From: CAZIZT01 sp964544085
GTDB taxonomy: Bacteria > Campylobacterota_A > Desulfurellia > Desulfurellales > Hippeaceae
Assembly: GCA_964544085.1 (NCBI GenBank)
Contig: CAZIZT010000002.1
Span: forward strand, 1-64,000
Direction: 5' to 3'
Length of the DNA: 64,000 bases
Part shown: positions 8,510-18,125 of the stretch, piece by piece
Numbering within the stretch: position 1 is the first letter of the stretch
Layout: each line of letters opens with the position of its first letter
Program-made: the position numbers and the translations under genes
Notes under the pieces: model-generated
The model's input: the letters and a program-made list of their open reading frames with translations, nothing else
Told to the model about the DNA's origin: nothing
Database searches by the model: none

Positions 8510-8916
8510 AAGGTTTTGTGCTGATAGAACTACTGATTGCGCTTGCTATTCTTTCGGTTGTCTTCTTTTATCTGACACCAATAACTGTAAATGTCTTCAA
8601 AACCACAAAGAGTGCTGACGCCCAAAAGATTACCTCGCTTGTGTCCTCAGCATTTGAGAAAGCGAAAAAAACAGGATTGCCACAGTTTATCTGGGGTGTC
8701 AAAGGCTCCGTTAATGTGCATTTCGACAATCTAACGGTGAAACTGTCCGACGAAGTATCCAGCGTGCTTGTAAACGGTGAGTACCAGAACGGCCTTGAAT
8801 ACAGGTTCAGAGTGTATCCATATGGTATTGTGGATGGCGTAAAGATAACCCTGTTAAATAACAAAAACATTGTCTCCCACCCTCTGCTTTTGAGGTTCAG
8901 CCTTGAGCAACCGTAA
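8506..8916 (+). CDS. gspH: type II secretion minor pseudopilin GspH-like
   Basis: A 136-residue protein starting MKG then FVLIELLIALAILSVV. That is a very short prepilin leader with cleavage after Gly3 and the conserved Glu5 of the mature N-terminal helix. The rest is a soluble beta-rich domain with little recognisable sequence, as usual for minor pseudopilins. Position between gspG and gspI supports GspH. The start is TTG overlapping the gspG stop, with GGGAG about 5 nt upstream. GspH is part of the pseudopilus tip complex with I, J and K. Confidence 0.75.
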   Translation: MKGFVLIELLIALAILSVVFFYLTPITVNVFKTTKSADAQKITSLVSSAFEKAKKTGLPQFIWGVKGSVNVHFDNLTVKLSDEVSSVLVNGEYQNGLEYRFRVYPYGIVDGVKITLLNNKNIVSHPLLLRFSLEQP

Positions 8917-9238
8917 TGGATTCACCCTTCTTGAGGTTCTGATAGCACTTGTTGTGTTTGCCATTGTTTCCATAGGCATCTATGGACTGCTGAATCAATC
9001 CCTATTCATGGCGAATTACGCAAATGAGAAGTTCAACCTGACACTTGCATCCACCAGCTATATCTACACAAATTGGGATATAGCTCCGGATGAAACAGTG
9101 GGCTTCAAAAGCGTAGAATCCAACGGAATCGACGCCTATCGTGTGGAGAAGATGCCTACAGGCTTTCAAAACGTCATCAGGGTTGAGTGGACCTTCAAGA
9201 AGGGCGACACCGAGGTCAGCTATGTTTTCTATTACTAA
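8903..9238 (+). CDS. gspI: type II secretion minor pseudopilin GspI
   Basis: A 111-residue pseudopilin: leader MSNRNG, then FTLLEVLIALVVFAIVSIGI with Glu5. The short globular domain and the LLEVLIAL helix are the usual GspI pattern. The TTG start with GAGG upstream overlaps gspH by 14 nt. GspI is the organising subunit of the GspI-J-K tip complex, and gspJ and gspK follow directly. Confidence 0.85.
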   Translation: MSNRNGFTLLEVLIALVVFAIVSIGIYGLLNQSLFMANYANEKFNLTLASTSYIYTNWDIAPDETVGFKSVESNGIDAYRVEKMPTGFQNVIRVEWTFKKGDTEVSYVFYY

Positions 9239-9776
9239 GAATATTGCTAAAAAAGCCCCGGGAGGTTTTACCCTGCTGGAGATCCTGGTTGCTCTGGTAA
9301 TCAGCAGCATAATCATTCTGGGCGTGTTCAATATATTCAAGACCATACTCAATGCCAGAAATTACTCTCTGAAAAAAGCCAGGGAAATGGAAATTGTCTC
9401 GAAAACCATCTCTTTAATTGATGCCGATATTCGATGCAAAATAGGCGCTTTCAGGGTTGACACGACATTTGGTGTTACACGACTCATATTCACAACAACC
9501 CACTCTCTGCTATTTGCCGGTTCATTGCCTGTTGTGGTCTCCTACTTTATCAAAGAGGAAAATGGCCACTACACCTTGTATCGGCGGGAAGAGAATATAA
9601 GGGCTGGAGAGGATATGAGCATAGCACTCTCACATGCCTTCAAGAAGGTATCCTACCAATTTTATTTAGATGGACAGTGGACAAACAACACGCCAACAAA
9701 TATCATTAAAATAACACTGACTGACATTGACAATAGAAAATACACATTTGCCATAAGGGGGATGGTTGAAGAGTAG
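9222..9776 (+). CDS. gspJ: type II secretion minor pseudopilin GspJ
   Basis: A 184-residue pseudopilin with leader MFSITKNIAKKAPGG and mature helix FTLLEILVALVISSIIIL. The ATG at 9222 is chosen because GAGGT lies 5 nt upstream and the resulting leader has normal length. The frame is open 27 codons further upstream but that segment lies within gspI. The size and an aromatic beta-rich C-terminal domain fit GspJ. It overlaps gspI by 17 nt and gspK by 11 nt. Confidence 0.85.
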   Translation: MFSITKNIAKKAPGGFTLLEILVALVISSIIILGVFNIFKTILNARNYSLKKAREMEIVSKTISLIDADIRCKIGAFRVDTTFGVTRLIFTTTHSLLFAGSLPVVVSYFIKEENGHYTLYRREENIRAGEDMSIALSHAFKKVSYQFYLDGQWTNNTPTNIIKITLTDIDNRKYTFAIRGMVEE

Positions 9777-10662
9777 AAACGGTGCTGTTCTGATAATGGT
9801 TCTACTTATAATGGCTGTTGTTGTAGCTGGTGTTATGGCAATAGAGAGGTGGGCAAGCGAGAACTACAACTACGCAGAGAACCTTTATGTTGACAATCAG
9901 GGTGCTTTTTACATGCACTCCGCTATAAAGGTGGTGAAGCGTTTACTTATTGATGATAACAACAAATACGACTCACCTGAGGATACATGGGCAAACCTCC
10001 CGGTTTTCAAGGTAAACAACGACACTTCGATAAGCGTAAAGGTCGAGCCTCTGAACGCAAAGATAAACATAAACAATATAGTTGGCAAAGATTTAAAGCT
10101 GGTTGTAAGGACACAGGAAGCGATACAGAAGATCCTGGAGGCAAACGGTGCCAATCCACCGCAGTACTTTAAGTCTCTGCTCGAATGGATAAAGTACAAA
10201 CCCAGCAACCCCCAACAGTACGCATTCGGCTATCATCCAACAGGACAGCCCTTCTTCTCCTTAAAGGAGATAGATTTTGCCAAAGGAATGAGCAATTTCT
10301 CTGCAAGCTACCACAACTACTTTACAGTAGAAAACACATCTGGTAAGATTAACATTAATTTTGCTTCAAAAGATGTGCTGGAAGCCTATCTACCGGAGAT
10401 CGCCGACTGTGCGGAGGATATCATTAAGTATCGAAAAAAGAAGCCCTTTGAAAACATTACGCAGTTGCTCAAGGTTGGTTGCATATCCGATAAGGAATAC
10501 CTGAAGATCCAAAAATACGTAACCACAAAAACGCACATGTTCGCCGTGCATATAGATGTTGAGATAAATGGAACGCACAGATACGCAACCGTTCTGATAT
10601 CAAGAAACTCAGCAGTTGTAAAGGTGTTGAAGTACTTCGAAGGCGTGGGCTTCTATGAGTGA
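9766..10662 (+). CDS. gspK: type II secretion minor pseudopilin GspK
   Basis: A 298-residue protein, the longest of the pseudopilins as expected for GspK. The leader is MKSRNG, followed by AVLIMVLLIMAVVVAGV without Glu5, which is the normal GspK variation. The C-terminal half contains a helix-hairpin-helix-like segment (KININFASKDVLEAYLPEIA). GspK caps the pseudopilus tip. The TTG start has AAGGGGGAT upstream and overlaps gspJ; the 3' end overlaps gspL by 8 nt. Confidence 0.85.
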   Translation: MKSRNGAVLIMVLLIMAVVVAGVMAIERWASENYNYAENLYVDNQGAFYMHSAIKVVKRLLIDDNNKYDSPEDTWANLPVFKVNNDTSISVKVEPLNAKININNIVGKDLKLVVRTQEAIQKILEANGANPPQYFKSLLEWIKYKPSNPQQYAFGYHPTGQPFFSLKEIDFAKGMSNFSASYHNYFTVENTSGKININFASKDVLEAYLPEIADCAEDIIKYRKKKPFENITQLLKVGCISDKEYLKIQKYVTTKTHMFAVHIDVEINGTHRYATVLISRNSAVVKVLKYFEGVGFYE

Positions 10663-11704
10663 TATAATCGGCATATTCACGCCAGATTCGGTTGAGTATT
10701 TCACAACTGGTGGAACACCTATAAAACCCAGAGATATACCAAAAGGTAAACTCATAGCCGTGCTGTGCGATGAGTATTTCTTCTTCTTTCAAACAGAGAT
10801 AGCATCAAAAAGAAAAGCCCGTTTAACCGTGATGGCTTACGCAAAAAGCAATTTTCCTATCGATGGCTACGTTGGCTATCTCAAAGGCAGTTTACCGCTT
10901 ATCGGATACATAGCCTTTAGCGACAGAATACCGGAAACCACAAGAAGGATACTGAGGAAAGCAAAGATTATCACATCGCCATTTGCCCTGACCTATGTCG
11001 CAGAGAAAAAACGCAGCTTTATTTACAACTATGGCGACATATGCGCAGCATGCAGGGATGGCAGATTGCTTTACTACACAAAGGGCGATGCCTGTGAACT
11101 GAAACAAAGAGACAGCAACATAGAAAATCTACCCCTCATAAATCCGGATAAAAATAGAATCGTTGAACTGGCAGCTCGTCTCATAGAAGAGAAGAGGATA
11201 AGGGCAGCCCATCTTCCCATTGATGGTTCCTCCGCCGGTGTGCTCGATGAGATAAAGCCGATGAAGTTTGTGCTTATCGGTTTTTTCACACTGGTTGTTA
11301 TCGCAGCCAACATCCTCAAATATGAAGCATACAAAAGACAGCTAAATGGAATCAGGACAAAACTGAATATGTTGTATCTAAAGGCGCTCGGCAATAAACA
11401 CTACAGCGATCCATTTGGGGTTCTGCTATATAAGGCAAGTGTCTCAAATGCAGAAGGCTCCTCCAGCTCACCGCTTTCTGTTCTGTACCGCTTAAGCAAA
11501 GCCAAGGATGGATTCAGGATTACAATCGATAGAATTGAGTTTGCAAACGGAAATCTGAAAATAGAGGGAGTCACAGATAACTACGCCAACCTTGCAAGGT
11601 ATGTGGAAGCAGCGAACAGATTGCTGGGCAAGAAGCTGATTATTCAGAACACACAGGCAACAAAAAACGGCCTTAGCTTCGTTTTAACAGAGGGGACAGG
11701 CTAA
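10655..11704 (+). CDS. gspL: type II secretion assembly platform protein GspL-like
   Basis: A 349-residue protein without a signal peptide. It has a cytosolic N-terminal part of about 205 residues, one membrane helix (FVLIGFFTLVVIAANILKY near 210-228) and a periplasmic C-terminal part of about 120 residues with a ferredoxin-like alpha/beta pattern. That is the layout of GspL, which couples the GspE ATPase to the pseudopilus platform. Sequence identity to known GspL is not obvious by eye; the call rests on topology, length and position between gspK and gspM. Confidence 0.7.
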   Translation: MSDIIGIFTPDSVEYFTTGGTPIKPRDIPKGKLIAVLCDEYFFFFQTEIASKRKARLTVMAYAKSNFPIDGYVGYLKGSLPLIGYIAFSDRIPETTRRILRKAKIITSPFALTYVAEKKRSFIYNYGDICAACRDGRLLYYTKGDACELKQRDSNIENLPLINPDKNRIVELAARLIEEKRIRAAHLPIDGSSAGVLDEIKPMKFVLIGFFTLVVIAANILKYEAYKRQLNGIRTKLNMLYLKALGNKHYSDPFGVLLYKASVSNAEGSSSSPLSVLYRLSKAKDGFRITIDRIEFANGNLKIEGVTDNYANLARYVEAANRLLGKKLIIQNTQATKNGLSFVLTEGTG

Positions 11705-12166
11705 GTGGGACGGCTTGAGATACGTGAAAGGGATCTGCTAATATTTGCGCTGGGTCTGGCAGTTTTTATTGCGCTCATCAGTACGCTGATAACAGATAAC
11801 CGCATCAATTCACTCCATGCTCGTATGAACAGTCTGCAAAATGAGTACGCAAAAGCACTCTCCCTGTACCAGAAGATTAAAAACACCAGCCAGACAGGAA
11901 AGCGTTTTGACGGCAGTCTGCTTATGTTTGTTCAAAAACTCCAGCCAATAGCGGGCTTGAAAAAGAAGATTGTCTCTGTCAGCTCACTACCGGAAGAAAA
12001 CGGTGTCAGAATAGTCATGTCCGGGCTCAATCTCTCACAGCTTGTTGATGTTCTGCAGGTGATAGACTCATACAGCAACATAAGGGTGCTCCAATTCACT
12101 CTAAAAAAGAACTTTGCCAATCCAGACCTCGCTGATATTACCGTCGTGATAGGTAAAAACCCATGA
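11705..12166 (+). CDS. gspM: type II secretion assembly platform protein GspM-like
   Basis: A 153-residue bitopic inner-membrane protein. It has a short cytosolic start (MGRLEIRERD), one membrane helix (LLIFALGLAVFIALISTLI, about 11-29), then a coiled-coil stretch and a small periplasmic domain. This matches GspM, the partner of GspL. The GTG start follows the gspL stop without a gap and the end overlaps gspN by 4 nt. The call is mainly positional and topological. Confidence 0.7.
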   Translation: MGRLEIRERDLLIFALGLAVFIALISTLITDNRINSLHARMNSLQNEYAKALSLYQKIKNTSQTGKRFDGSLLMFVQKLQPIAGLKKKIVSVSSLPEENGVRIVMSGLNLSQLVDVLQVIDSYSNIRVLQFTLKKNFANPDLADITVVIGKNP

Positions 12167-12753
12167 AACGCGTCATGATCGGTGTTGTTTTTATACTTTC
12201 CACATTGATTTCAGTGCTGGTTTTCCTGCCATACTCCAAAATCTACACAGCGGCAATAACGAAGCTTGCCAAAGAAAACGGCATAAATTTACAGTATACA
12301 ATAACCAGAGCAACACCAATACACCTATACTTAAAAGACATCACAGTGACAATAGGCAGCAAATCCATCAGAATGGATGAATTCAAATTGCGTTTCAGTC
12401 CAATCAAATTCGTTGCAGATGGATTAATAGCAAGAATTATAGCAAAGGTTTCAGGAAAGGAGGGCGATTTCCAGTTATCAAAGCACGGCTCAACCTATAG
12501 AATCACAGGCATATTCGCAACAGGGCTGCTACAACCCTTCATCGAGCAGCAGTATGCAACGCTACTTGCCGGTATGCACGGTACAGACACGCTTACTGTT
12601 GTGCTAAAGCCAGAGAAAAACCTGTTAAGGATAAATGAATTGAAGATAGTGGGTGACTTTGAACTTGTAGCTCACGGATATATAAAAAATGGCCGTATAA
12701 GGTTAATGGGTCTAATAAAAATCGGTAACCTGAGAGAGAACTTCGTTTTGTAA
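12163..12753 (+). CDS. gspN: type II secretion protein GspN-like
   Basis: A 196-residue protein with one N-terminal membrane anchor (VMIGVVFILSTLISVLVFLP) and an exported beta-rich domain. The domain starts with INLQYTITRATPIHLYLKDI, reminiscent of GspN and AsmA-type domains. GspN is an accessory, non-universal component whose role is unclear. The ATG overlaps the gspM stop. It is shorter than typical proteobacterial GspN (about 250 residues), so the assignment is by context. Confidence 0.6.
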   Translation: MKRVMIGVVFILSTLISVLVFLPYSKIYTAAITKLAKENGINLQYTITRATPIHLYLKDITVTIGSKSIRMDEFKLRFSPIKFVADGLIARIIAKVSGKEGDFQLSKHGSTYRITGIFATGLLQPFIEQQYATLLAGMHGTDTLTVVLKPEKNLLRINELKIVGDFELVAHGYIKNGRIRLMGLIKIGNLRENFVL

Positions 12754-12754
12754 T

Positions 12755-13615
12755 ATGGACAAAAAAATCAGGGATCTCATCGACATATTTATCACCATAT
12801 TCGCCGGCACTGCAACTGGTTACCTGCTTGCATCGATAGTTACATACCTGGTTATACCATACAGCCTAAATTTGCCAGCTTTGAAAACGGCAACAAAAAC
12901 GCAAGCTGGAAGGAAACTCAACCTGAAAAAAGTAATCCTCCAGGCAAACATACTCTCCATTAAAACAGGCGCAAGCCCTCCAAAATCAGGCCTTACAACA
13001 ACAAAAAGAATCAAAGCAAGCATCGTCTCAAACATAAACGGGTATAGGCTTATCGGGTTTGTATCCGGCAAAAATCCTATGGCACTGTTCAAGAAAAAAG
13101 GCAAACCCGTGGTAATCGTAACCAGGAAAAAGGGTTTAAACGGCGTCTGGGTTTTATACAGCATAACAAAAAACGGTGTGTATCTAAAAAACTCGAAAAC
13201 CGGAAAGATTAAGCTCTTCGAGTTTCCACACACAAAGACAACAAAGCTATCGGCTTTTGGGCCACCTACCATTGAGCATAAAGCATCAACGGGTAACTTT
13301 GAAAAGATAACCGTTAGTAGAAAAATCGCAAACAGGCTAAGCAACATCAATCTGCTGTTGAAGCAGATCAACATAACTCCTGTTTTCAGGAACAGAAAAG
13401 CAATCGGATACAGGATAAACTACATTGCAAGAAACTCGATACTGAATAGAATAGGCTTAAAGGTGGGCGATATCATTGTGAGCATAAATGGCGAGCCCAC
13501 CACAAGCCCGGATAAGATTATGGAGCTTTACTCGCAAATAAAGAACATGACGGCTGTGAATCTTGACGTGATTCGCAGGGGCAGGAGAAAAACCATCTTC
13601 ATTCAGATCAGATGA
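12755..13615 (+). CDS. gspC: type II secretion inner-membrane protein GspC with PDZ domain
   Basis: A 286-residue protein with a short cytosolic tail, a membrane helix (about residues 9-33), a linker, a homology-region domain (YRLIGFVSGKNPMALFKK to KIKLFEF, about 92-160) and a C-terminal PDZ domain (about 205-286, including GLKVGDIIVSINGEP). GspC links the inner-membrane platform to the secretin GspD, which follows immediately. Placement of gspC in the middle of the operon, directly before gspD and after gspN, differs from the Enterobacteria order where gspC is first. Confidence 0.85.
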   Translation: MDKKIRDLIDIFITIFAGTATGYLLASIVTYLVIPYSLNLPALKTATKTQAGRKLNLKKVILQANILSIKTGASPPKSGLTTTKRIKASIVSNINGYRLIGFVSGKNPMALFKKKGKPVVIVTRKKGLNGVWVLYSITKNGVYLKNSKTGKIKLFEFPHTKTTKLSAFGPPTIEHKASTGNFEKITVSRKIANRLSNINLLLKQINITPVFRNRKAIGYRINYIARNSILNRIGLKVGDIIVSINGEPTTSPDKIMELYSQIKNMTAVNLDVIRRGRRKTIFIQIR

Positions 13616-13629
13616 AAAGGGGTTTTATG

Positions 13630-15444
13630 ATGAGATCCTTAAGGAGTGCACTGATACTGTTGATAATCGTCTCCGTTTTCTCTTCCGTGTCCATGGCAGC
13701 AAACGAAACATCCAAAAAACCGCCAGGTGCCCGTTTCGAGAGCGTAAGCCTGCTCGATTTCATAAAGTTCGTCTCTGAAAGAACCAGGCTGAGCATCACC
13801 TACTCTGCGCGCACCATACAGAGTGGCTACAAAATAACACTCTACTCACCAAAAGAGCTAACAAACAGCGATCTACTGAAGATCTTTTATGCTGTGTTAA
13901 AGGAAAACAGGCTTGTGCCAATCAAAGAGGGAAACACCATATTCATCGTGCGCTCCTCAGCCGTCAGGGATATAGGCGCTGCTTTCAGCACCAATCTGCA
14001 CAAACCCCCCAATACGCTTGTTACAACGATAATCCAGCTGAAAAACATAAGTGTCGACAGGCTCGGTATACCGCTAAAACACCTTACTTCTCCCTACGGC
14101 AGCCTGGATATCATACCCCAGCTAAATACTGTTGTCATCACCGACACAAAGGATCGTATCAGGCAGATAGTTAAACTCCTGAAAAGGATGGACTCATCAG
14201 ATAGGGTTGTAACGCGTTTAATACCAATTAAAAACGCCTCGTCCAGAACAGTAGCAACCGAACTAAACAGGTTCTTCATAGATCTAAAAAGAAAAAGCGG
14301 CCTTTCCTATGCTCCGGTCATCATGAGTGAAGACGCAACAAACTCACTGATCATAGCAGCAAGGAAAACCGATTTCAATTACATCAAAGGTATAATAAAC
14401 AGCATCGTGGACAAAGCTAAAGCGCAGAAGTCTCAGAAGGTATTTTACCTCAAGAACGCCGTTGCAAAGGATGTATACAACGTTATCGTGAAGCTGCTTG
14501 GTAAAACCACTGCAGCCAAAAAAATGTCCATATCGTACGATGTTGCAACCAACTCCATCATAGTACTCGGCACGCCTGCAATATACAACCGTGTAAAATC
14601 ACTGATAGAGAAACTCGATGTGCCGCGCAAACAGGTTTACATAGAAGCACTAATCATTGAGACGTCCCTCTCCAATCTATCTGAGTTTGGTGTGGAGTGG
14701 TCGGGTGTGGCAAAGAGCGGAAGCTCCATAGGTTACATTGGAAGCAGTAACACGGGCAATCTGGGCAACCTGGAAAACAACATCATTGGCAAAGGGCAGC
14801 TTGCGCCACTGCCCAACGGCTTCAGCCTTGGCATTCTCGGTAATGTGATCACCTATAACGGCGTTAAGTTTGCAACCCTGGGTGCTCTGATGAACGCCCT
14901 TAAGAGCAACGACAAGATCAACATAGTGTCCAATCCACGCATAGTAACGCTTGATAACCAGAAAGCCAACATTTTTGTTGGCGAAAATCGACCTTATCTA
15001 ACCAGCCAGAAATACGATTCCAACGGCAATCCTATCTACACATACGACTACAAGGATGTGGGTGTCAAGTTGAGCATACTGCCTCATATAAACGGGAAAA
15101 AAATCATCATGGATACCACACTGGACGTGAAGAAGGTTGTACAAAACGTTGTTGTCGGCAATTCGGTTGCACCCGTAACGCTAACAAGAAGCACATCTAC
15201 CAAGATCTCCCTCGATAGCGGCGACAAAATACTGATCAGCGGGTTGATTGAGAACGACACCGAGACCAAGAAACAAAATGTACCTGTACTCTCATCGATA
15301 CCAATACTGGGTGGTCTGTTCAAGTATGAACGCACAACAAAGTCAAAAACCAACTTGATCATCTTTCTGTCGGTCAAGATAATAAACTCGCAGAAAGACA
15401 TAGATAAATTCAGGCAGGCAAATGGTACCCGAACAAAAGGCTAA
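13630..15444 (+). CDS. gspD: type II secretion secretin GspD
   Basis: Outer-membrane secretin, 604 residues from this start. It has a signal peptide (LRSALILLIIVSVFSSVSMA), N0 and three N1-N3 KH-like repeats (about 30-340), and the secretin core. The core is marked by VYIEALIIETSLSNLSEFGV and the C-terminal NVPVLSSIPILGGLFKYERT. It forms the gated channel for folded substrates. The ATG at 13630 is preferred, because AAAAGGGG lies 7 nt upstream. ATGs at 13627 and 13612 are in frame; the latter overlaps the gspC stop but lacks a ribosome-binding site. No S-domain-like tail is obvious. Confidence 0.92.
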   Translation: MRSLRSALILLIIVSVFSSVSMAANETSKKPPGARFESVSLLDFIKFVSERTRLSITYSARTIQSGYKITLYSPKELTNSDLLKIFYAVLKENRLVPIKEGNTIFIVRSSAVRDIGAAFSTNLHKPPNTLVTTIIQLKNISVDRLGIPLKHLTSPYGSLDIIPQLNTVVITDTKDRIRQIVKLLKRMDSSDRVVTRLIPIKNASSRTVATELNRFFIDLKRKSGLSYAPVIMSEDATNSLIIAARKTDFNYIKGIINSIVDKAKAQKSQKVFYLKNAVAKDVYNVIVKLLGKTTAAKKMSISYDVATNSIIVLGTPAIYNRVKSLIEKLDVPRKQVYIEALIIETSLSNLSEFGVEWSGVAKSGSSIGYIGSSNTGNLGNLENNIIGKGQLAPLPNGFSLGILGNVITYNGVKFATLGALMNALKSNDKINIVSNPRIVTLDNQKANIFVGENRPYLTSQKYDSNGNPIYTYDYKDVGVKLSILPHINGKKIIMDTTLDVKKVVQNVVVGNSVAPVTLTRSTSTKISLDSGDKILISGLIENDTETKKQNVPVLSSIPILGGLFKYERTTKSKTNLIIFLSVKIINSQKDIDKFRQANGTRTKG

Positions 15445-16909
15445 CCTGGAAAACTTAAGAAAGGAAATCATAGCCTTTTACAGGCGTTTCAATGAGAAAT
15501 CCGATTTCGTACCTGTGGATGCAAGCGATGGCGAGATTACCTTCTGGGTAAGCGACAATCAAGGAGCGAGAAAGGCAGATTACATGGCTTTCGCGCTTGG
15601 CTTGAAACCAAAGATAGAGTTCAAGGATAAACGCGACCTGCTCAGCGTAATGGAAAATCTCTATGACCTTCTGGAAGAAGAAACGTCAACCGAGATAGAG
15701 GAAGGTGATGAGGAGATAATTGACGAAGAGAATATTATCGGTAGCTCCTATACAGATGCACCCATTGTTAAGCTCGTAAACCAAACCATCGTTAAGGCAG
15801 TTCAACAAAATGCAAGCGACATCCACTTTGAAGGCTTAAGAGACCATTTCGTTATTCGCTTCAGAATAGATGGCGTCCTATACGATTACAGGCGGTTCAG
15901 CAAAAAAATTCATGATGCCGTTATCTCACGCATAAAGGTGATGGCCGGGCTTGATGTGGCTGAAAGCAGAAGGCCTCAGGACGGCGTAATAAGGGTTAAT
16001 GTCGGTACGCGCGCAATAGACATAAGGGTATCGATCGTTCCAAGCGTCACAGGACAGAAGGCAGCCCTGCGAATACTGGACACATCAAAGGAGCTGCTCG
16101 GACTCACAGAGATAGGCATGAGCGAAAGGGATATTGCACTGTTTATGGAGAAGCTCAGATACCCCAATGGAATCATACTGGTAACAGGACCAACAGGCAG
16201 CGGAAAGACAACCACACTGTATGCTGCGTTGAAAAAGATAGCTACACGTGACAAGCATATCATAACGATTGAAGACCCAATAGAGTATCGCGTCGATGGC
16301 ATTACACAGGTGCAGGTGAATCCAAAGATAAACCTAACCTTCTCCAATGCGCTTAAGTACTTCTTAAGACAGGATCCGGACGTTGTGCTTGTGGGTGAGA
16401 TCAGGGATTCCGAAACCGCAAAAACGGCTATTGCCGCCTCATTAACCGGCCATCTTGTGCTCTCCACGGTCCACACCAACGATGCTGCCACAACACTTGC
16501 CAGGCTGATAGATATGGGCATAGAACCGTTTTTGCTTGCGTCAAGCCTTCTGCTTGTTATTGGACAAAGGCTTGTAAGAAAAGTATGTCCCTCGTGCAAG
16601 CGTAAAGTAGAGACAGATCCGGAAATCAGACGAATGTTAAAAGAGTACGGCGAGGATATAGAGACACACATGAAAGGTGTCGGTTGCCAGGCGTGTCAAA
16701 ACACGGGATTTCAGGGACGAATAGGTATCTTCGAGCTTCTTAATATCGATGAGGAGATAAAACGTCTGATAATACGAAAGGCAGACGCAAATCTGATAAG
16801 AGAGGCAGCTGTGAGAAACGGCATGAGAACAATGCTTGCTGATGGTATGGAAAAGGTCAGGAAGGGCCTGACAACACCAGAAGAGGTTCTTCTGGCTACG
16901 AGGCTATAA
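15422..16909 (+). CDS. gspE: type II secretion ATPase GspE
   Basis: A 495-residue secretion ATPase. It has an N-terminal GspL-binding-like domain (1-90), Walker A GPTGSGKT (256-263), the Asp box (ITIEDPIEYR), Walker B DPDVVLVGEIRD (318-329), a His box (STVHTNDAATTLARL) and a zinc-binding tetracysteine (C389, C392, C422, C425). The metal site is typical of GspE and PilB and absent from PilT. It powers pseudopilus assembly in the cytosol. It overlaps gspD by 23 nt and abuts gspF. A type IV pilus role is less likely given the GspC/GspD neighbours. Confidence 0.93.
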   Translation: MVPEQKANLENLRKEIIAFYRRFNEKSDFVPVDASDGEITFWVSDNQGARKADYMAFALGLKPKIEFKDKRDLLSVMENLYDLLEEETSTEIEEGDEEIIDEENIIGSSYTDAPIVKLVNQTIVKAVQQNASDIHFEGLRDHFVIRFRIDGVLYDYRRFSKKIHDAVISRIKVMAGLDVAESRRPQDGVIRVNVGTRAIDIRVSIVPSVTGQKAALRILDTSKELLGLTEIGMSERDIALFMEKLRYPNGIILVTGPTGSGKTTTLYAALKKIATRDKHIITIEDPIEYRVDGITQVQVNPKINLTFSNALKYFLRQDPDVVLVGEIRDSETAKTAIAASLTGHLVLSTVHTNDAATTLARLIDMGIEPFLLASSLLLVIGQRLVRKVCPSCKRKVETDPEIRRMLKEYGEDIETHMKGVGCQACQNTGFQGRIGIFELLNIDEEIKRLIIRKADANLIREAAVRNGMRTMLADGMEKVRKGLTTPEEVLLATRL

Positions 16910-18121
16910 ATGCCCACATTCAAATATATCGCATACGATACAAAGGGAAGAAAAAAGGAGGGCATAATAGAGGCTCCAAGCTCCGATATAGCAGTTGCTC
17001 AGCTCAAAAAAAGTGGACTGTACACACACACCCTAACCGGAATATCTGAAAAGAAATCAACTACACCACTAAGCAGGTTACTTAAAAGCCATAAAAAGGT
17101 ATCCCAGAAAGCGCGGGCTGATATGTTCTTTCAGCTTGCAACACTGATCGAGACAGGCATACCATTGACAGAGGCGCTCGATATCACAGCAGAGCAGTCT
17201 CCAAAAGCTGAAATAAGAGACGCACTAAAGGATGTTAAGGATAGGGTAAGTGAAGGCATGCGATTATCTGAAGCCCTTTCACGGCACGGGTGGCTCTTTA
17301 CTGAAACGTACATACGGATGATAGAGATAGCAGAAAAAACAGGCAAACTGGCTGAAATCCTGTTCAAAATATCAACAAGAGAGGAAGAAAAGAGTTCATT
17401 TAACCAGAAGATTGCACCGATTGTGCTCTACCCGGCTTTTGTTTTAACGCTTGGCATTGGTATTGTCGGTTTTCTGCTTGTCTATGTGGTGCCAAAGATG
17501 GAAAAGATATTCGCATCGTTCCACAAGAAACTGCCCCTTATTACAAGAATGCTGATTGCTACTGGCATTTTCATCAAGAAGTATCTACTTTTAATCCTGA
17601 TTATCATTGCACTTCTGGCTGTTGCCCTGAGGTTACTCTACCTGCGTGTTGCATCATTCAGACGTAGAATCGATGCTCTGCTCTTAAGAATAGGCATCTA
17701 CAGAAAGGTGGTAATAGCCCAGTTTACATCCGCCCTTGCGTTTCAGCTGGAAGCCGACATCAAGCTGGTGGACGCAATAAAGGGTAGCGCCTACGTTGTG
17801 AAAAACACCGTATTCATAGAAAAGGCTGAAGAGATAGCCGATAAAATCAACAAGGGTGTGGCTATTGACAGGGCATTCAAAGAATCCGGGCTATTCGACA
17901 AGATGTTCATAGCAAGCCTTGCTACAGGCACAAAATCCGGCAGACTTCCGGATTTTATTCGCCGCATATCCATCTACTACGACAAAAAGCTAAGTGCCTT
18001 GCTGAAAAGCACCATATCACTCGTTGAACCGGTTGCCATACTCACACTCGGTCTGATTGTTGGGTTCATAGTGATGTCCATAATGGTACCCCTGTTCAAC
18101 ATCAACCAGCTTGTTAAGTGA
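16910..18121 (+). CDS. gspF: type II secretion inner-membrane platform protein GspF
   Basis: A 403-residue polytopic protein beginning MPTFKYIAYDTKGRKKEGII, the usual GspF/PilC N-terminus. It has two homologous cytosolic helical repeats (about 65-165 and 265-370) and three membrane helices. The first repeat carries FFQLATLIETGIPLTEALDI. It anchors GspE and extrudes pseudopilins. It starts directly after the gspE stop and is the last gene of the secretion operon. No prepilin peptidase (gspO) is present in the window. Confidence 0.92.
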   Translation: MPTFKYIAYDTKGRKKEGIIEAPSSDIAVAQLKKSGLYTHTLTGISEKKSTTPLSRLLKSHKKVSQKARADMFFQLATLIETGIPLTEALDITAEQSPKAEIRDALKDVKDRVSEGMRLSEALSRHGWLFTETYIRMIEIAEKTGKLAEILFKISTREEEKSSFNQKIAPIVLYPAFVLTLGIGIVGFLLVYVVPKMEKIFASFHKKLPLITRMLIATGIFIKKYLLLILIIIALLAVALRLLYLRVASFRRRIDALLLRIGIYRKVVIAQFTSALAFQLEADIKLVDAIKGSAYVVKNTVFIEKAEEIADKINKGVAIDRAFKESGLFDKMFIASLATGTKSGRLPDFIRRISIYYDKKLSALLKSTISLVEPVAILTLGLIVGFIVMSIMVPLFNINQLVK

Positions 18122-18125
18122 TCCT

